The position numbers and the translations under genes were made by a program. Of a stretch of DNA of 64,000 nucleotides, positions 39,219 to 50,267 are shown piece by piece (positions within the stretch are counted from its first letter, which is position 1; each line of letters begins with the position of its first letter). The DNA is from Vitrella brassicaformis (taxonomy: Eukaryota; Sar; Vitrellaceae): positions 209,728-273,727 of the forward strand of contig CDMY01000255.1 of NCBI GenBank assembly GCA_001179505.1, read 5' to 3'. Under the pieces are notes generated by a model. That model was not told where the DNA came from. It searched no databases and was given only the letters and a program-made list of their open reading frames with translations.

Positions 39219-41603
39219 ATGGGTGTATCATCGCTCAGCGACGAGAGCAGACAAAGGACGGCTGTCTTGCTGCTCATCGCCTGCATCCCCGTGGCCTGCA
39301 ACGCGAAAGATCAGCCGGCTGTGCGGCGCAATGATCTGCGTGCACCAAGCCCGGGGACGACAGGAGCAGCGATGGCATCGGCTCCTTGGTCAGCAAAATG
39401 CATGAGCAAACACACATAGCAAGTCATCGGCTGTTGTCTTGTGATTTGATTCATGTGTGCAGGTGGGCCACTGTCATCTCCAACGTGACGCGCAAGACCC
39501 AGGCGCTTCTTTCCAATGAGCTCGTTCAGACCAGCACCGCTCAGGAGCCTTTGGCGGATCTCTTCAACGCGCTCGCAACCCTGCTGACATCGACAGAGTT
39601 CGCAGTCGTCAGTCCGCATCCCCGCGGCCCTCACCCTCTTCGCACGTCCATCCAGCGGGCCAAGCGGGCCCTCACAGTGCTGTCTGAAGTCGCGCTATTC
39701 GCTCTCCGTGCTCGCGCCGTCGAGCGATTCACCGACGCCAAGACTGCCTCCAAGGTCCGCGCTGCATTGTTGGCAGATCTGTTCACCCGTCTGGGCGGCC
39801 TGTGGCCGAAGGTGGCTCAGGGTCTGAGTCAGCGTCCTGACGTCATTGAGTCGCCAGACTTATTGGCGGAGCTGTCACGTGCGCAGGAGAGGTGCAGGGC
39901 CAGGGATGTGCGGCAGGTGCGGAGGATCGTCAGCAGGGAGGCCCCGCTCCTCGACGCACACTACGACATCGAGGCGCCCGAACTCGCAGCCGGTCAGGAG
40001 GGCAGAAAGAATGGGAGAAGGCGAGTCTGCAAACGGACAAAGACTGTATTTATCTTCCTCAGGGTCCATCGCCCAGGTCCACCGAGCCACCAGGCGGCCG
40101 GATGCTCCTTCCTCCCTCCCTCCCACCCTTGCTGTCAAGATCAGCTTCCCCCACACACGGGCTCAGATGCACTCGGACTTCGACCTGCTGGCCCACCTGG
40201 CCGACAAGGGCGTTCTCCCAGAGCTTAAGGACGCATGGCCGTGTGTCAAGGAGCTCAAGCGGTCCCTTTTGGCGGAGTTCGATTTGGAGAGGGAGGCGGC
40301 CCTCACATCCATCGCCCGGCCGCTGGTGGAGGCTGCGTCGAGGAGACAACGTCATCAGCTGGAGGGCATCAAGGGCATGGCGAGGGCGTCGGCCGCTGGC
40401 ATCTCCACGGCTGATCTGGCCTTTGATGAGTCCGTCGACGTGTCCTTCAGCGTGCCTGAGGTCTTTTCCCACCTTTCGTCTCCATCCGTCATGGCTATGG
40501 AGTTCGTCAACGGCACATCACTTGAGAGCTTTCTGGAGGCCAACAACTTAAGCCTGTCTGCTCAGAAACGGCTGTTGCAAGGGGCGAGTGCCGTGTGGGG
40601 GTCACTCATGCTGGAGGATGGCCTCTTCCAAGGTGCGAATGTGATAGGGAATGCGTGGATCCATGTCAATGGCTTCTGTGGTGGTCAGGCGATCCACATC
40701 CGGGGAACATGCGCGTGCAGGGCGGTCCTGGCCATTCGTTGGTGGTCCATCTGCTAGATTGGGGGGCCACGGAGATCCTGCCGACATCCGTCAGACATCA
40801 GCTGTGCCGGCTCTATGGCGCACTCGCAAAGTAATCGAAGACCAATGACGCACACAGTCCCCCAGACCTCACGCATACATGTGTCTCTGCACTATGTCAG
40901 GTTCTCCGCTGGCTTACGTCTCGCTGGTGTTCGTTTTCGTGATCTTCTCGACACCGTCATGCGGACCGGCATCATCGCTTCTAAGCCCCCGTCGCCTCTC
41001 ACACCGCCGTCTACCGCCCCTCTGCCCCCATCGCCCTCACCCCAGCTGTGCAGCAACGTGTCCCCCAGAAGAACGTCGGCCAGCTCGTGGAAGCCATTCA
41101 CAGCGAAGCCAAGGGACATGGACGCCACCTGCGAGGACGGCGGCGAGAGGATGGTGGCCAAGAGGGGGCTGCGTGGCCGGAGGGGTGCGATGGAAGGCCT
41201 AGTCGATGAGATCGCAACCATCATGGTGGACATGGGCTTCCGCACTCGGTCAGTAAGGCAGACACAAACCAACACGTCTGACTGACCGTCCCTCTGCCTC
41301 TTCTCGCTCCCATGCAGGTCGAATCAGCCAGGCGTGCTGTTTGGTCTGGCCTTTGCCCTGTTCGACACCTCCCTGCAGACCACCGGGCGGTCCCTCTTTT
41401 TAGAATACGCTCATCTTGACCCCATCCAACAAATCCCGCGGGATTACGTCTTCCCGCTGCGAGTCACATCGCTGCTTGGCGGTACATTCTACCGCCAGGG
41501 CGTGGACGTGTCCGTGGTTGACCAGTGGGAGGGCTCTGCGAGGGAGGGGCTGGGCAGGCAGTGGGCGGCGGGGGACGAGCACAGACATCTGCGGGTGGTT
41601 TAG
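39219..41603 (+). CDS. ABC1/ADCK/UbiB-family atypical kinase
   Basis: Six exons in phase: 39219-39388, 39463-39992, 40063-40632, 40689-40830, 40901-41248 and 41318-41603, 681 residues. It begins with a likely signal peptide (TAVLLLIACIPVACNA), so secretory-route targeting, possibly to a complex plastid, is inferred. ABC1 landmarks in order are: KVAQGLSQRPDV at the KxGQ motif position (Ala replaces the Gly), the Ala/Ser loop GSIAQVHRA at about residue 234, AVKIS with the ATP-site lysine, LLAEFDLEREAA matching the family's ExD motif, GDPHPGNM at 424-431 with the catalytic Asp/Asn pair, and LLDWG at 445-449 in place of DFG. Family members support quinone synthesis in mitochondria or plastoglobule lipid metabolism. 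Which applies here cannot be told. A Pro-rich insert (about residues 490-515) is unusual. Confidence 0.88.
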
Positions 41604-42745
41604 CTAGCTCTCCTTGCCTCTCGTCTGATGGTCTTTTCCGTCTGTACAGATAGCTCTGTGACGCTAAGACGTATATCCTTGTCTGCTTGCTCTGGCTGGC
41701 TGCCTTTGCGCGTGGGTGTGTATCTCATCGACACGGCATGTCCTGCACATGCGACTCTTGACTTGTCGAGACTCGTTTCATGACCGTGCAGATTGAATGC
41801 TTATTGTGTATGTATGTCTGTTGGAAACCTGTCAGTCACATGCATTGCATCCATCCACCGTCGCGTCACATCGATTGATTGCAACGACACACACACGCAC
41901 AAGACGCCAGCGAGCCAGACAGGAGAGGGAAGGCATACATGGATGAAGGATGGATGCGGCAAAATCACCCATGTCGGATGTCCACTTAAAAAGGGCGACA
42001 AGCAGACGCCCAATGTCGGATGTCTGCGTGTGTCTGTGGGATGCAAATACATACCCGCCGCACCCACCTGGCCATCACACAGACACACCACACCACAACA
42101 CACCACACAGGAGTACGTCCTACGCCATGATGTGTGTAGAGAGGCATAGGAAGAAAGGCATAGATGTGCGTAGAGGCCTAGAAGAAAAACGCATTTCGGC
42201 CATCACATAACAAAAAAAAAAACGAAAGCTCAGCCTGCGCAAGGCCACCCACACCTGCAGCAAGGTTGTCTCGTCTGACGGCCCACATCTCTCTCCCACT
42301 CAGTCACTCCGACACGGCAATGGAGAGATAGATGGATGCAATACTATCCATAAGGGATCGAAGAGCATTGCACCCATCCACGCACCAGCAGCCACCCACC
42401 GCGAAAAAGCACCACCCAGTCATGGCGACAAAACGTCCACCGCCGACACATCGGTCATCCATGAATCACCTAGCATGATAGCATTGCCAAGCCACACAGC
42501 GCGTCAAGAGCCATAGAAAACTACCAAACCGTGGGCGGGTGCCCTCCTGACAAAGACGTTCACCTACAGACACATCATGTGTAAGTACGAGTGCGCAATG
42601 CACCACAAATGTACGCAGGCGAGCATGAACATGAAACGGATGGAATACTATGGAGAGTCCAGATGTAATACATACACGGAGAGGTGGTCACATACACTTC
42701 CAGAACATGAACCTCCGGTGAGACAGACAGACAGACAGACAGACA

Positions 42746-42866
42746 GAGGGCAACAGGCCGACCCGTAAGCTCGGCCGAACGAGCGACACTGACTGCCAGC
42801 ATCCATCCACCGACCCACCGACCCCTTCTGCTCTCATCAAACACGTAAGCGCATGGATGTGGTGTG
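42746..42866 (+). repeat. 121-bp near-identical repeat, copy A
   Basis: Begins GAGGGCAACAGGCCGACCCG and ends at GGATGTGGTGTG. Matches 43,495-43,615 with, by eye, one substitution, while the flanks are strongly diverged. Confidence 0.95.
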
Positions 42867-43494
42867 TCCGTCCATTGTGGGATGCTATCTAGCAGGTGTC
42901 TACACGGACACGCAGAGCCGATGATGTCAATGTGTCCGTAAGATGCAAATACGTACCCGCCCAGCACACCACACAGACAGGAGTAACGCCCTACGTCATG
43001 GATGCAGAGGCCTAGAAGGAAGAAAACGCATTTCGGCCCATCACTTACCAAGCAGCGAAGGCACGGACACACAGTCTGCCTCACGGAAGCCCTATCTGCT
43101 GCACCAATGCCCTCCCACACCTGCAGCAAAGCCGTCTCGTCCCACGACGGTCGCATTTATCGCACCAGCACACAGAAGTTGAATTTGTCCCCCTCCCGGT
43201 CAGTCACGTCAACAAAACACCCACCGCCGAGAGCCATCAAAACCACCACTGATCAAACGTGAGAGCTGGTGAGTGAGTGTGCCCACCGCCCTCCAGCACA
43301 ATCACGTATGTGTGTGTGTATGAGCGGGAAATGCACCTACTTAGATATCAACAGACGAAGGTACGCAGGCGGCATGAAATGGATGGGTAGGTACACACCC
43401 GATGCATTCCACACGAATGCATTGACAGGAATGAGAGCCAGCCAGCCATCGAGACAGAGAGAGGGAGAGGGAGAGGGAGAGGGGGAGGGAGAGA

Positions 43495-43615
43495 GAGGGC
43501 AACAGGCCGACCCTTAAGCTCGGCCGAACGAGCGACACTGACTGCCAGCATCCATCCACCGACCCACCGACCCCTTCTGCTCTCATCAAACACGTAAGCG
43601 CATGGATGTGGTGTG
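43495..43615 (+). repeat. 121-bp near-identical repeat, copy B
   Basis: Direct-orientation partner of the repeat at 42,746-42,866, 749 bp downstream, again directly following a purine microsatellite. Confidence 0.95.
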
Positions 43616-43929
43616 ACGGATGGGAGAGAGAGAGCAAGCACATGGCGGCTGACACAGATAAAATCAAAACCTTGGCCACACCTACATCTAGACGGACAAC
43701 GCATCCGAGCCACCCTGAGTGCTTTGAAGCGCTGAGCCATGATGCGTGTCGGTGTGCGTTTCGTCCGCTGCCTGTCCGAAGACGCAGCAAACGATTCACA
43801 CACGCATACACACATGCATCACACCACAACACTCACATGCAGACACGGGGTAAGCCAGACGCCACACAGCCCCACCCACCCACTCATCCATCCCCGGCAC
43901 CTCTCCCTCCTGCCCCCTCGCATGTGAGT

Positions 43930-46115
43930 TCACTTGCTGTTGCTGCTGCTGGGGCCGTCGGCATCGTCGATGGTGGGCACCGGCACCGACGGTGACACGC
44001 CGATCGCCCTGGCCGTGTTCGCCTCGTCCTCGAACCGTACCGCGACCGACGATTTCATGGGTGGCATTGCCGCCCCGGCCGCGTCTTGCGTCGTATCCTC
44101 CTTCAGCTCGATGTCGATGATCTGCTCGAACGGCGTCGCGAGGAACTCCTTGACGGGGTAGGTCCACGAGGGCTTTGCCGTCAACGAGTTCCTCGAGACG
44201 TTGCCGATGGGGCCGAGGGCGGTGGGTGTGGGGCCCAAGAGGGCGGCGGATGGGCGGTAGGCGCGGAGAGTCTCAGCCCCGTTCACCGTGAGCTCATAGG
44301 TCTCGATGTTGGTCACCCTGCTGCCCCAGGGCGGGGTCGGGTCACGAGGCTCCTGCAAGAGGTCGGCCACGGGCATGTTGAAGCACCCGATCTTGTCGTA
44401 GCTCTTGTGCAGGATGAAGGTCTGGTTGCCCTCCTCCACCCACCTGACACAACACATCAGTGAGAGAATCAGTGCATGTGTGGGTGTGGGTGGGTGGGAG
44501 AGGGTGGGTAGGTGTGCTCACCCGATGTCTGCAGCGCTTTTGTTGGTCTCGAGCTTGAACTTGTATTCGTCTTGCCGCCAGCGACCGCCAGGCCTTGGAC
44601 GCCGCGCAGGACGCTGTTGTCGATGTCGATGGCGCTGCAGATAGGCGAGGCGAAGGCGCTCAGGGGCACTGCCGGCTCCGGCATCTGCTGATCGGGGTGC
44701 CACACGTAGAGGGCGTATCCCGGCGTCTTCACGTCGCTCGGCGTCTCCACGTCGCCCGGCGTCTCCGCGTCGCCCGGCGTCTCCACGTCGCCCATGTCGA
44801 TGTGCTTGAGCGTGGATGTGTGCTTGGACAGCGAGACGTCGACGTCGAACGTGCCCTCTATCGCGATCCTGCCCGACAGCACGTGACTGGGGTCAAAGGC
44901 GGGCGGATTGAGCAGGAAATTCTTGGACCAGAGGTCGACGATCCCGCTCGCCTCGGTCACGCTGTATGTCGCGATCGTGACTGTGTCCGTCGCCCTGCCG
45001 CTGTGGACGCCGAGCACGAAGCGAGATGGCGAGATCAGGCCCGGCGCTGGCCTCCACTGCCACGTGTCCTTCTCCTCGTTCACCACCATCCCGTGGTGCG
45101 CTGTGGTGATGGTACTGGATGGCGTCACATACTCGACAGGCATGGCATGCGAACAGTGGAAGTCTCGCTGGAAGCGGAAGGGCCACTGGTTGGGGTCGTT
45201 GAAGTCAAAGACCACGCCAACCATTCCACTGCCGTTAGGGCCAACGCCATGAGGAAACCTACATGAGTGGGACACAACACACACACACACACGCACGCAC
45301 ACACACATGTACGCACAAATCTTCCCGTCTAGTGCATCCCTCCCTCCATCCCTCCCTCCCCATCACCCTCTCGCTCACCCCATGAGCTTGAGGTCGAGAG
45401 CAGCATCAAACTCGACATACAGCTTCACGAAGGCTGTCTTGCCGGCACCAAAGTAGTCGTCAGGCACCGCGAAGTGTGCCTGCCATTCCTTGCCCGCCCG
45501 CTTGGCCACGAAGGCGAGATCGGTGCCGTAGGGCTCGTACTTGGGGTGGTGGCGCGGGTAGCAGAGGTGGATTTTGAGTGGTCGGTGAGTGAGGAGCTCC
45601 AGCACCACGGGGGTGCCCCGCGTTCCGTCGGACATCTTCTGGACGCCCGTCGACGCTGACCCGAGCATGGACGCACCATCCACACCACACGTGCCGATGA
45701 TCGTGACAGACGTCGACACAACACGGGCTTTGACGCGTATCTTGGATCGGCGGAAGTACACGAGGGCTTGCTTGAACTTGACAGACTGGACGCCGGGAAG
45801 TGTGGCTGCAGGTGCTATGCTGGCCCAGTAGCCGGCAGCGTTGGCCGTCACCGTGCCAGTGGCCTGCGTCGGTGTGCTGCCTGCCGCGGGCCTCGAGGAA
45901 GGCGACCCCGAGGATGCGCCTGCCGTGGTGCCGGCGAGTTGCGTCGATGCGAGTGTCGCTGACGGGGGTGACGGTGCCGGCACTGATGGAGGCGATGGGT
46001 GAGGCGAAGTCGGTACCCCTGCCCGCTGCACTCCTGCCGTCAGAGGGGGACGCTGTGGAGCAGCACCAGAGGGTGGCGGTGGCCCTGGCGGAGAAGAGGG
46101 CGGAGAAGAGGACAT
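43930..46115 (-). CDS. Pro-rich N-terminus, beta-rich protein of unknown function
   Basis: Exons 46115-45379, 45258-44522 and 44443-43930, about 662 residues. The in-frame ATG is at 46115. The first 100 residues are Pro/Ser/Ala/Thr-rich and disordered. The rest alternates short beta-type segments (VKFKQALVYFRRSKIRVKAR, AGKTAFVKLYVEFDAALDLK, GMVGVVFDFNDPNQWPFRFQ), with no recognised domain, signal peptide or membrane helix. Exon 2 contains a hexapeptide tandem repeat (GDVETP type). Exon 2 is one base out of phase with exon 3: the frame giving DIDNSVLRGVQGLAVAGG must change to the one giving EYKFKLETNKSAADIG near 44,560-44,600. Either a very short intron ending ...TACAAG lies there, or there is an indel. 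Start sites face the 974-residue gene. Confidence 0.68.
44722..44793 (-). repeat. Coding 18-bp tandem repeat (4 units)
   Basis: Four consecutive 18-bp units encode GDVETP-like hexapeptides (variants GDAETP, SDVKTP) inside exon 2 of the Pro-rich gene. Confidence 0.9.
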
Positions 46116-46247
46116 AGCGGCGCAGCGCTGGCCACAGACGAGACGGGGCTCGACGGGGAGCGAAAACTCCAAAGATCTCCGCGGTTCTCACGCGTTCTAG
46201 CTCGCAGATCGACTCCTTTTTGGAGGTGATTCGTTTTTGGAGGTTCT
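46116..46247. promoter_or_regulatory. Compact bidirectional promoter
   Basis: 132 bp between divergent ATGs. CTAGCTCGCAGATCGAC (46,198-46,214) is the inverse orientation of the TGCGAGCT-type motif, 34-50 bp before the plus-strand ATG. TTTTTGGAGGT occurs twice just downstream (46,217-46,228 and 46,234-46,244). Confidence 0.55.
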
Positions 46248-49200
46248 ATGGCAGCAGCGGCAGCCACAGATGCCACCAATGCGCCGCCGCAGCGAGGCAT
46301 CCTATTCCTGGACAGCGATGGAGTCGTCAGTGTTCCGGGCCGACCGTCGCTTCAGTGCCCGAGCCGCGTTGCAGTGACATATGTCAATGCAGGGGCAGTT
46401 GCTGCCATATGGAGAGGCGCAGAAGGCCAAGCAGATGCCCAAGGAGATGCCCAAGGAGATGTCGGCCTGTCGGCAATAGCATTCAAGGTGTTCACGGGCG
46501 GCAGCAGGGAGAGGGAGGCCAAGCGAGAGGTGACGCGCTACAATGAGATCCGGGGCAAGGTCGACAGCAGGTATGGCGGCGATTGGTCGGGCGTGCCGTT
46601 CCTGCGGTCGTTTTGCACCAAGGTGCTGCACGGACGATTGGAGGTCAATGGCGCCAGCCAGGAGTGCTGCATCGTGGCGATGGAATATCTCGGTAAGCAG
46701 ACCAAGCCAGACGCCAGAGCATGCATCCATCTGTGTGTGTGCAACTTGCCATGCATTTATCAAAGCAGACGAATCATTCTACCCCATCGAGAAGCATCAT
46801 TACGTCTTCAACCTGCCCCAAATCACCGGCGGGCTGTCGGACCTGCGGACGCCCCAGGAGCGCATCGCCGCGTATCGCGGGTGTACTCACATCGTGGCCG
46901 CCCAGCTTCTCAGTGTCGACGCCTATGCGGAGGCCATCAAGATGGGGTACGGCCCGTGTGACCAGGCCAGTACCCATCAGAGCTACAGCAAGGCCACCCT
47001 CGACCGCATCGTCTACAACAGGCCCAGAGCCGAGCCTGGGGCCCGCTCTGTGGCCGTCTTCCTCGACGTCGGCAATGTGCTTCGGATCGCATCTGGCGGC
47101 ACCGCCAACCACTCGGCATCATCCAGCGCCTCGGCCCGCACCCCTCCCCCCTCACTAGACGGCCGCAAGCCTGTCTTTGTGCCCCGCAGCCCCACCGGTG
47201 CCCATGACAACACACCAGCTGGCAAGGCGTTCGAGGAGTCTCCGGAGGTCTCCGTCCTTGGCGCCACCCTGGGCACCCTGAAGAGGGTGCTCGAGGAGGC
47301 GGGCGGCAGCGCGGAGGCCGTCCAGCAGCTGGCGGACAGGCACAACGGGTTGAAGGCAACACTCATCCACGCGGATGACGGGCAGGGCGTGTGGCTGGAG
47401 GCCGAGGCCATTGCAGTGTTCAACATCGCAGTATCGATCCTCGAGGTGCTGCTCGATTCTGAGTCGCCGTGGCAGTGGTGGAAGCGACAGCTCAAGGAGA
47501 AGGACGAGGCACTGCAGACGCTGGGCCTGCCAGACGGACTGCGGCCGGATGGCAAGGCAGGCCTGTCGGAGGACCAACGACGCCTCTTCCTCTCCAAGTA
47601 CATGTTGCTGCGGTGGGATGAGGCGCTGAACACGATGTGCGACGCCCAGGGCCGCCCACGCAAGGAGCTTGGGGGTGAGGCGGTGCTGACGGTCGAGGAC
47701 TGCGAGTGTGGGAAGGGGTGGGAATGGCTGCCGCTGATGGAGCGCCGGCTGGCCAGCCTGGCTCGCAGGGGGCTCAGCGAGTCGTGGCGGGCACGGGGCA
47801 CACTGAGCGACATGAGGCAGGGGCTGCAGGAACTGCTCGAGCTGCTGCGACACAACAGCGTGGATGTCGCTGTTTTCCTGGCCACGCCGTGGGTCTTGCC
47901 TCAGGAATTCCCCGGCTTCGCCGAGCCACCTGATGCTTCTCAGGTACATAACACTTCACACACAGAGGCACACAACAGACGTCATGCATGTGTGTGTGTG
48001 TGTGTGTGTGTCGATGCGCTTACGTGTCTGCAGGAATCCGCTGCCCCGCTCGCCCCCTCTGCACCCGCCGCTGCTCATGCTCCTAGTGGTGGTGGTTGCT
48101 GGGATGACTCGATGCTCGCTCCGCCAGCAGTTGACGACGCCGTGCCCTCACACGCGCACATGCCCACGGTACCTTGCAGACAAACCAGCAACACACACAT
48201 GGCAGGAGACATGTGACACTTCCCGCTATGTTGGTCATGCAGATGTCATTTCCGTTTCCCATCACCAACGGTGCGGCAGAGGCTGACCAGCAGCAGGTGG
48301 ACATTCCCAGAGACAGACAAAGGAGAGGGGACTTGACACACACACATCTATCTGCCCTTTCCACACGCAGGTGGCCTCGCCATGGGCCTTCCCGAGCCAT
48401 CGCCTGGACGCCGCCAGCGAGGCATCAGCGGCTGTGGGGGCGGGGCAGCTCAGTGGTGGTGTTGGTGTTGGCGACCAGCACTGGCTGGCGGGCGACATGT
48501 ATGGGGTGGAGTGGGGGCCTTCCAGCTTTGGTGTCGGTGCTGATGATGGCGACGTTGCTGCACCGCCGTGTGCTCAAGCGGCCCCGGTACATACCAAAAT
48601 ACCGAACGAAAGAACAAGAATGTTCGGACCAATGCCTTCGCTCCCCTTGTATGTGTGATGGTCAATTGCAGATGTTGGCGTTTCCAGGAGCACCCGTAGC
48701 TGACGGTGCATCGTTCTCTGCCGACGGGCAGGAGGTACACAGCATACACATCAGAGGCACGGGGCAATAGACAGCCGATGATCCACACGCACATCTGTCT
48801 GTGTGTCCGTCTGTCAATGTGCAGGCAGTGGAGGGTTCTCCTGCAGCCCCCATCATGTCGCCCATTGACGCGACATTCTCCGACATGGCACCCCCATTGG
48901 CGCCATCGGCTGCCGTGGGCAATCGGTCGTCGCCCCTCCCGTCGAATGCCCATCCCATGCACCTCCTCCCGGCCCACGAAGCCCCTCTTCCCTCATCCGG
49001 CGAGCCAGCGGCAGCTGCTGCTTCAGTGCGAGGCCACCCAGCCCTCGGCGGCGAGACGAGAGGAATGGTGGACTCAGAGACGTCCCGAGAGGGAGGGTCC
49101 CCGGATGCGACGCAGGGACGGCCTCATGAGAGGGAGCGTATCAAGGCGGTGACGAAGCGTTTGCTGACACAAATGGTGAAGAAGGATCCGATGCGTTTCC

Positions 49201-49810
49201 TACAGAAGGTATTGATGTCTACATGTGTTCAGTGCTAGCAAGCATCAAGAGGTGTCGGTTCTCTGTATGTATGTCGGTCAGGTCGCTGGTGGTTCTGCTG
49301 AGGCGGCAGCGGCTCCCCGTGGGTCGCTGTTCGACGGCATAGCTATGCCAAGTGCTCCGGCGGTGCGCACAGCCGATAAGAGACACAACACGACCTAGCA
49401 GCAGCATGATGACATCTGCGTGTCCTTGGCACTGTCAGGTCGGTTCCTTGTCTGTCATCTCTGCTGCATCGCCCCCTTTCGCTGGCCATGGCACGTCAAT
49501 GCTGCCGATGGTCCATCCCCCTGGCCCTCCTGCCGCCACGATGGCGTCCCACCGCCCCTCATCACTCTATGGCGGCCCCCGTCAAGTCAACGGTGGCGGT
49601 GCTGCGGCTCCACACGTGCACTATCCGCCCCCTTCCCGGCCGCCTGCAGCTCCATTCGGACCATCGCCGCCAAACCATCCCCCGCCACCCCCCATGCTAC
49701 ATTCTCCTCCGGCTGGCGTTGCCTGCAGACCCCCGCTGCATCCCCAGCGGCCCGGGGGGGTCCCACCAGGACACCCACCGCAGCCGCACGGGAGAGGGAC
49801 AGGCCGATAG
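46248..49810 (+). CDS. 974-residue protein with divergent kinase-like N-terminus
   Basis: Nine exons in perfect phase: 46248-46692, 46769-47943, 48034-48168, 48243-48296, 48371-48586, 48672-48734, 48825-49208, 49282-49362 and 49439-49810. Residues about 75-145 resemble the start of a protein kinase lobe: LSAIAFKVFTGGSREREAKR fits the VAIK lysine, EVTRYNEI the helix C glutamate, and CCIVAMEYLG the hinge. FLDVGNV around residue 260 could stand in for DFG, but I see no HRD catalytic loop or Gly-rich loop, so a pseudokinase or an unrelated fold is equally possible. Residues 300-530 are helical. From about 540 onward the chain is Pro/Ala/Ser-rich and probably disordered, apart from a basic helix (HERERIKAVTKRLLTQMVKK) near 780. 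No signal peptide. Confidence 0.75.
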
Positions 49811-50267
49811 ACAGACAGACAGGTGTGTACATTACGTATTGCAGTCAGGTGTGCGGGCGGCTGACAGGTCAGGCAGCGGGCCGGGCCGGGAGTAGACGTG
49901 TGGGCCGGGAGGGATGTAGCGGAAGGACACCAACGGGCTGACAGTCTGAGTGTCTGAGTGTCTGAGTGTCGGTGTGCATAGGGGAGGGAGGGAACTGACA
50001 GATCTGATGGATGCTGCAGACTGGCAGTGCTGAACAACGGTGCACAGAGTCTGCAGAGAATGGTGCACCGCTGCCATGGCTCTGCAATGCAAAACTTCTG
50101 CTCACACCCAGCCCAAACCAAGCCAATAAAGCCATCACCCCACAAGGCATGACAGCCCCTTCAGGACCTGTGGCCAGGAGAAAATTGCGAGCTCTAAGCT
50201 CGCACGAAAAGAAGAAAGGAGCAGCCCCGCTGGCGTGGAGAATCGCGTCGCTGCTGTCGTTTAGAAG
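49811..50267. other. Intergenic stretch with promoter motif
   Basis: 457 bp, no gene seen. It contains a GTCTGAGT tandem (about 49,944-49,972) and, at 50,185-50,206, TTGCGAGCTCTAAGCTCGCA, the window's clearest two-orientation copy of the TGCGAGCT-type motif, about 62 bp before the next ATG. Confidence 0.55.

Larger units (their letters stand above)
41604..43929. other. 2.3-kb non-coding region with degenerate repeats
   Basis: No convincing gene. Short open frames are low-complexity and disagree with splice logic. The region holds two decayed copies of a several-hundred-bp unit, about 42,035-42,870 and 42,940-43,620. They share the landmarks GATGCAAATAC.TACCCGCC, AAAACGCATTTCGGCC, CCACACCTGCAGCAA and GTACGCAGGC in the same order. 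AGAC and GAGAGG microsatellites also occur (42,720-42,746 and 43,456-43,498). Confidence 0.65.

Noticed and set aside
41604-43929. A gene encoded by the open frames at 42,575-43,156 and 43,341-43,832 (-)
   Set aside because: They are translations of the duplicated non-coding unit and of microsatellites, with no conserved protein pattern.
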